A stretch of 64,000 nucleotides of DNA from Pseudomonadota bacterium (GTDB lineage: Bacteria; Pseudomonadota; Gammaproteobacteria; Burkholderiales; JABEVD01): positions 17,634 through 81,633 of the forward strand of contig JAJZTQ010000009.1 of the NCBI GenBank assembly GCA_021848825.1, in the 5' to 3' direction. How positions within the stretch are numbered: position 1 is the stretch's first letter; each line of letters begins with the position of its first letter. The notes below the pieces were generated by a model. That model was not told the origin of the DNA and ran no database searches. It saw only the letters and a list, made by a program, of their open reading frames with translations. Positions 63,353 through 64,000 of this stretch are shown here, in pieces. The translations under genes were made by a program, and so were the position numbers.

Positions 63353-63994
63353 ATGAAAAATTTGTATGCCGCAATATTGCTGATAGCGTTTGGCACCGCC
63401 GCCACTGCCAAAGCATCTGTCATTTACAATGTCGATATAATTGGCAATTCCGCCAATTTCGGCAGCGGGGTAGTCACCCTTGCTGGATCCATCGCCACCG
63501 ATGGAGCGAAGGGTTCCCTGAAACCATCGGACATCACAGGCTTTCATCTTTCCGTTTCCGGTCCGACCTCACATACGATCGATTCTGCTAATACGAGGCT
63601 AACCTGTGCACAGGCGGGATGCGATCTCTTCGTTTCTGGCAATCAGTTGATTGCGGGCGATATGGCCGAGCTTGTCGCCGCAGGCAATCACGTGGCGACC
63701 ACCTCAGGGGCGGAAAGCTTTTTTGGATATGGAAGCTATGACAACGTCGACTTTGCATCGAGGATAGCATCGTGGGGCGGCCTCATAACTCAGGCACTGT
63801 TGTTTGTTAATCCGGGATACCCATTTCCCCCGCCGCCTTATTTTGTCGGAATCCCATACATGATAACAAACGCGCAATCCACGATTGTCGTCGGTAATGC
63901 CGTCAATCCTGTACCCGAACCTTCCGCAATATGGCTGTTCGGCTTCGGAATGATATCCCTGGTTGGGGCAGCCTTTGCGCGCAAGACAGCTTGA
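63353..63994 (+). CDS. PEP-CTERM sorting domain-containing secreted protein
   Basis: Signal peptide MKNLYAAILLIAFGTAATAKA; C-terminal NPVPEPSAIWLFGFGMISLVGAAFARKTA. Confidence 0.93.
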   Translation: MKNLYAAILLIAFGTAATAKASVIYNVDIIGNSANFGSGVVTLAGSIATDGAKGSLKPSDITGFHLSVSGPTSHTIDSANTRLTCAQAGCDLFVSGNQLIAGDMAELVAAGNHVATTSGAESFFGYGSYDNVDFASRIASWGGLITQALLFVNPGYPFPPPPYFVGIPYMITNAQSTIVVGNAVNPVPEPSAIWLFGFGMISLVGAAFARKTA

Positions 63995-64000
63995 AAGTCA

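Overview
The window is a compact, gene-dense chromosomal segment of a Gram-negative bacterium. Gene content (PEP-CTERM protein, DUF3034, LpxK/KdsB, bc1 complex, type IV pilus cluster) suggests Betaproteobacteria, but I cannot place it further from sequence alone. About 53 protein genes are supported, plus one tRNA-Thr(CGT), one candidate small RNA, one MITE-like element and several intrinsic terminators. Recognisable blocks: purU; petABC; U32 peptidase/tRNA hydroxylase; a PAS plus c-heme chemotaxis receptor; a two-component system; fatty acid desaturase; M16 peptidase; sbcB; fnr/hemN; pepN; mutL-miaA; xseA; exbBD-lpxK-trm112-kdsB-adk; PPi-type phosphofructokinase plus H+-pyrophosphatase; pgm/glgP; a CRP-like regulator plus an orphan Nif11-like peptide; AddAB-like helicase/nuclease; fdxA; trxA; rho-rpmE; a minor-pilin cluster; thiO; an Irr-like Fur regulator. 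No CRISPR array, prophage or complete IS was seen. The strongest hunt result is a perfect FNR box (TTGAT-CCAG-ATCAA, 12930-12943). It lies exactly 41.5 bp upstream of an inferred start for a ~100-nt transcript ending in a strong intrinsic terminator, which suggests an FnrS/AniS-like anaerobic sRNA. The same palindrome sits upstream of the divergent O2-dependent fatty acid desaturase. Other leads: a 297-bp MITE that replaced a gene's stop codon and separated it from its terminator, an unrelated Cys-rich secreted protein where pilY1 is expected, an Aer-like PAS plus periplasmic CxxCH receptor, and an orphan Nif11 leader peptide preceded by a TGTGA palindrome. All family calls come from motif recognition by eye; no database search was run.
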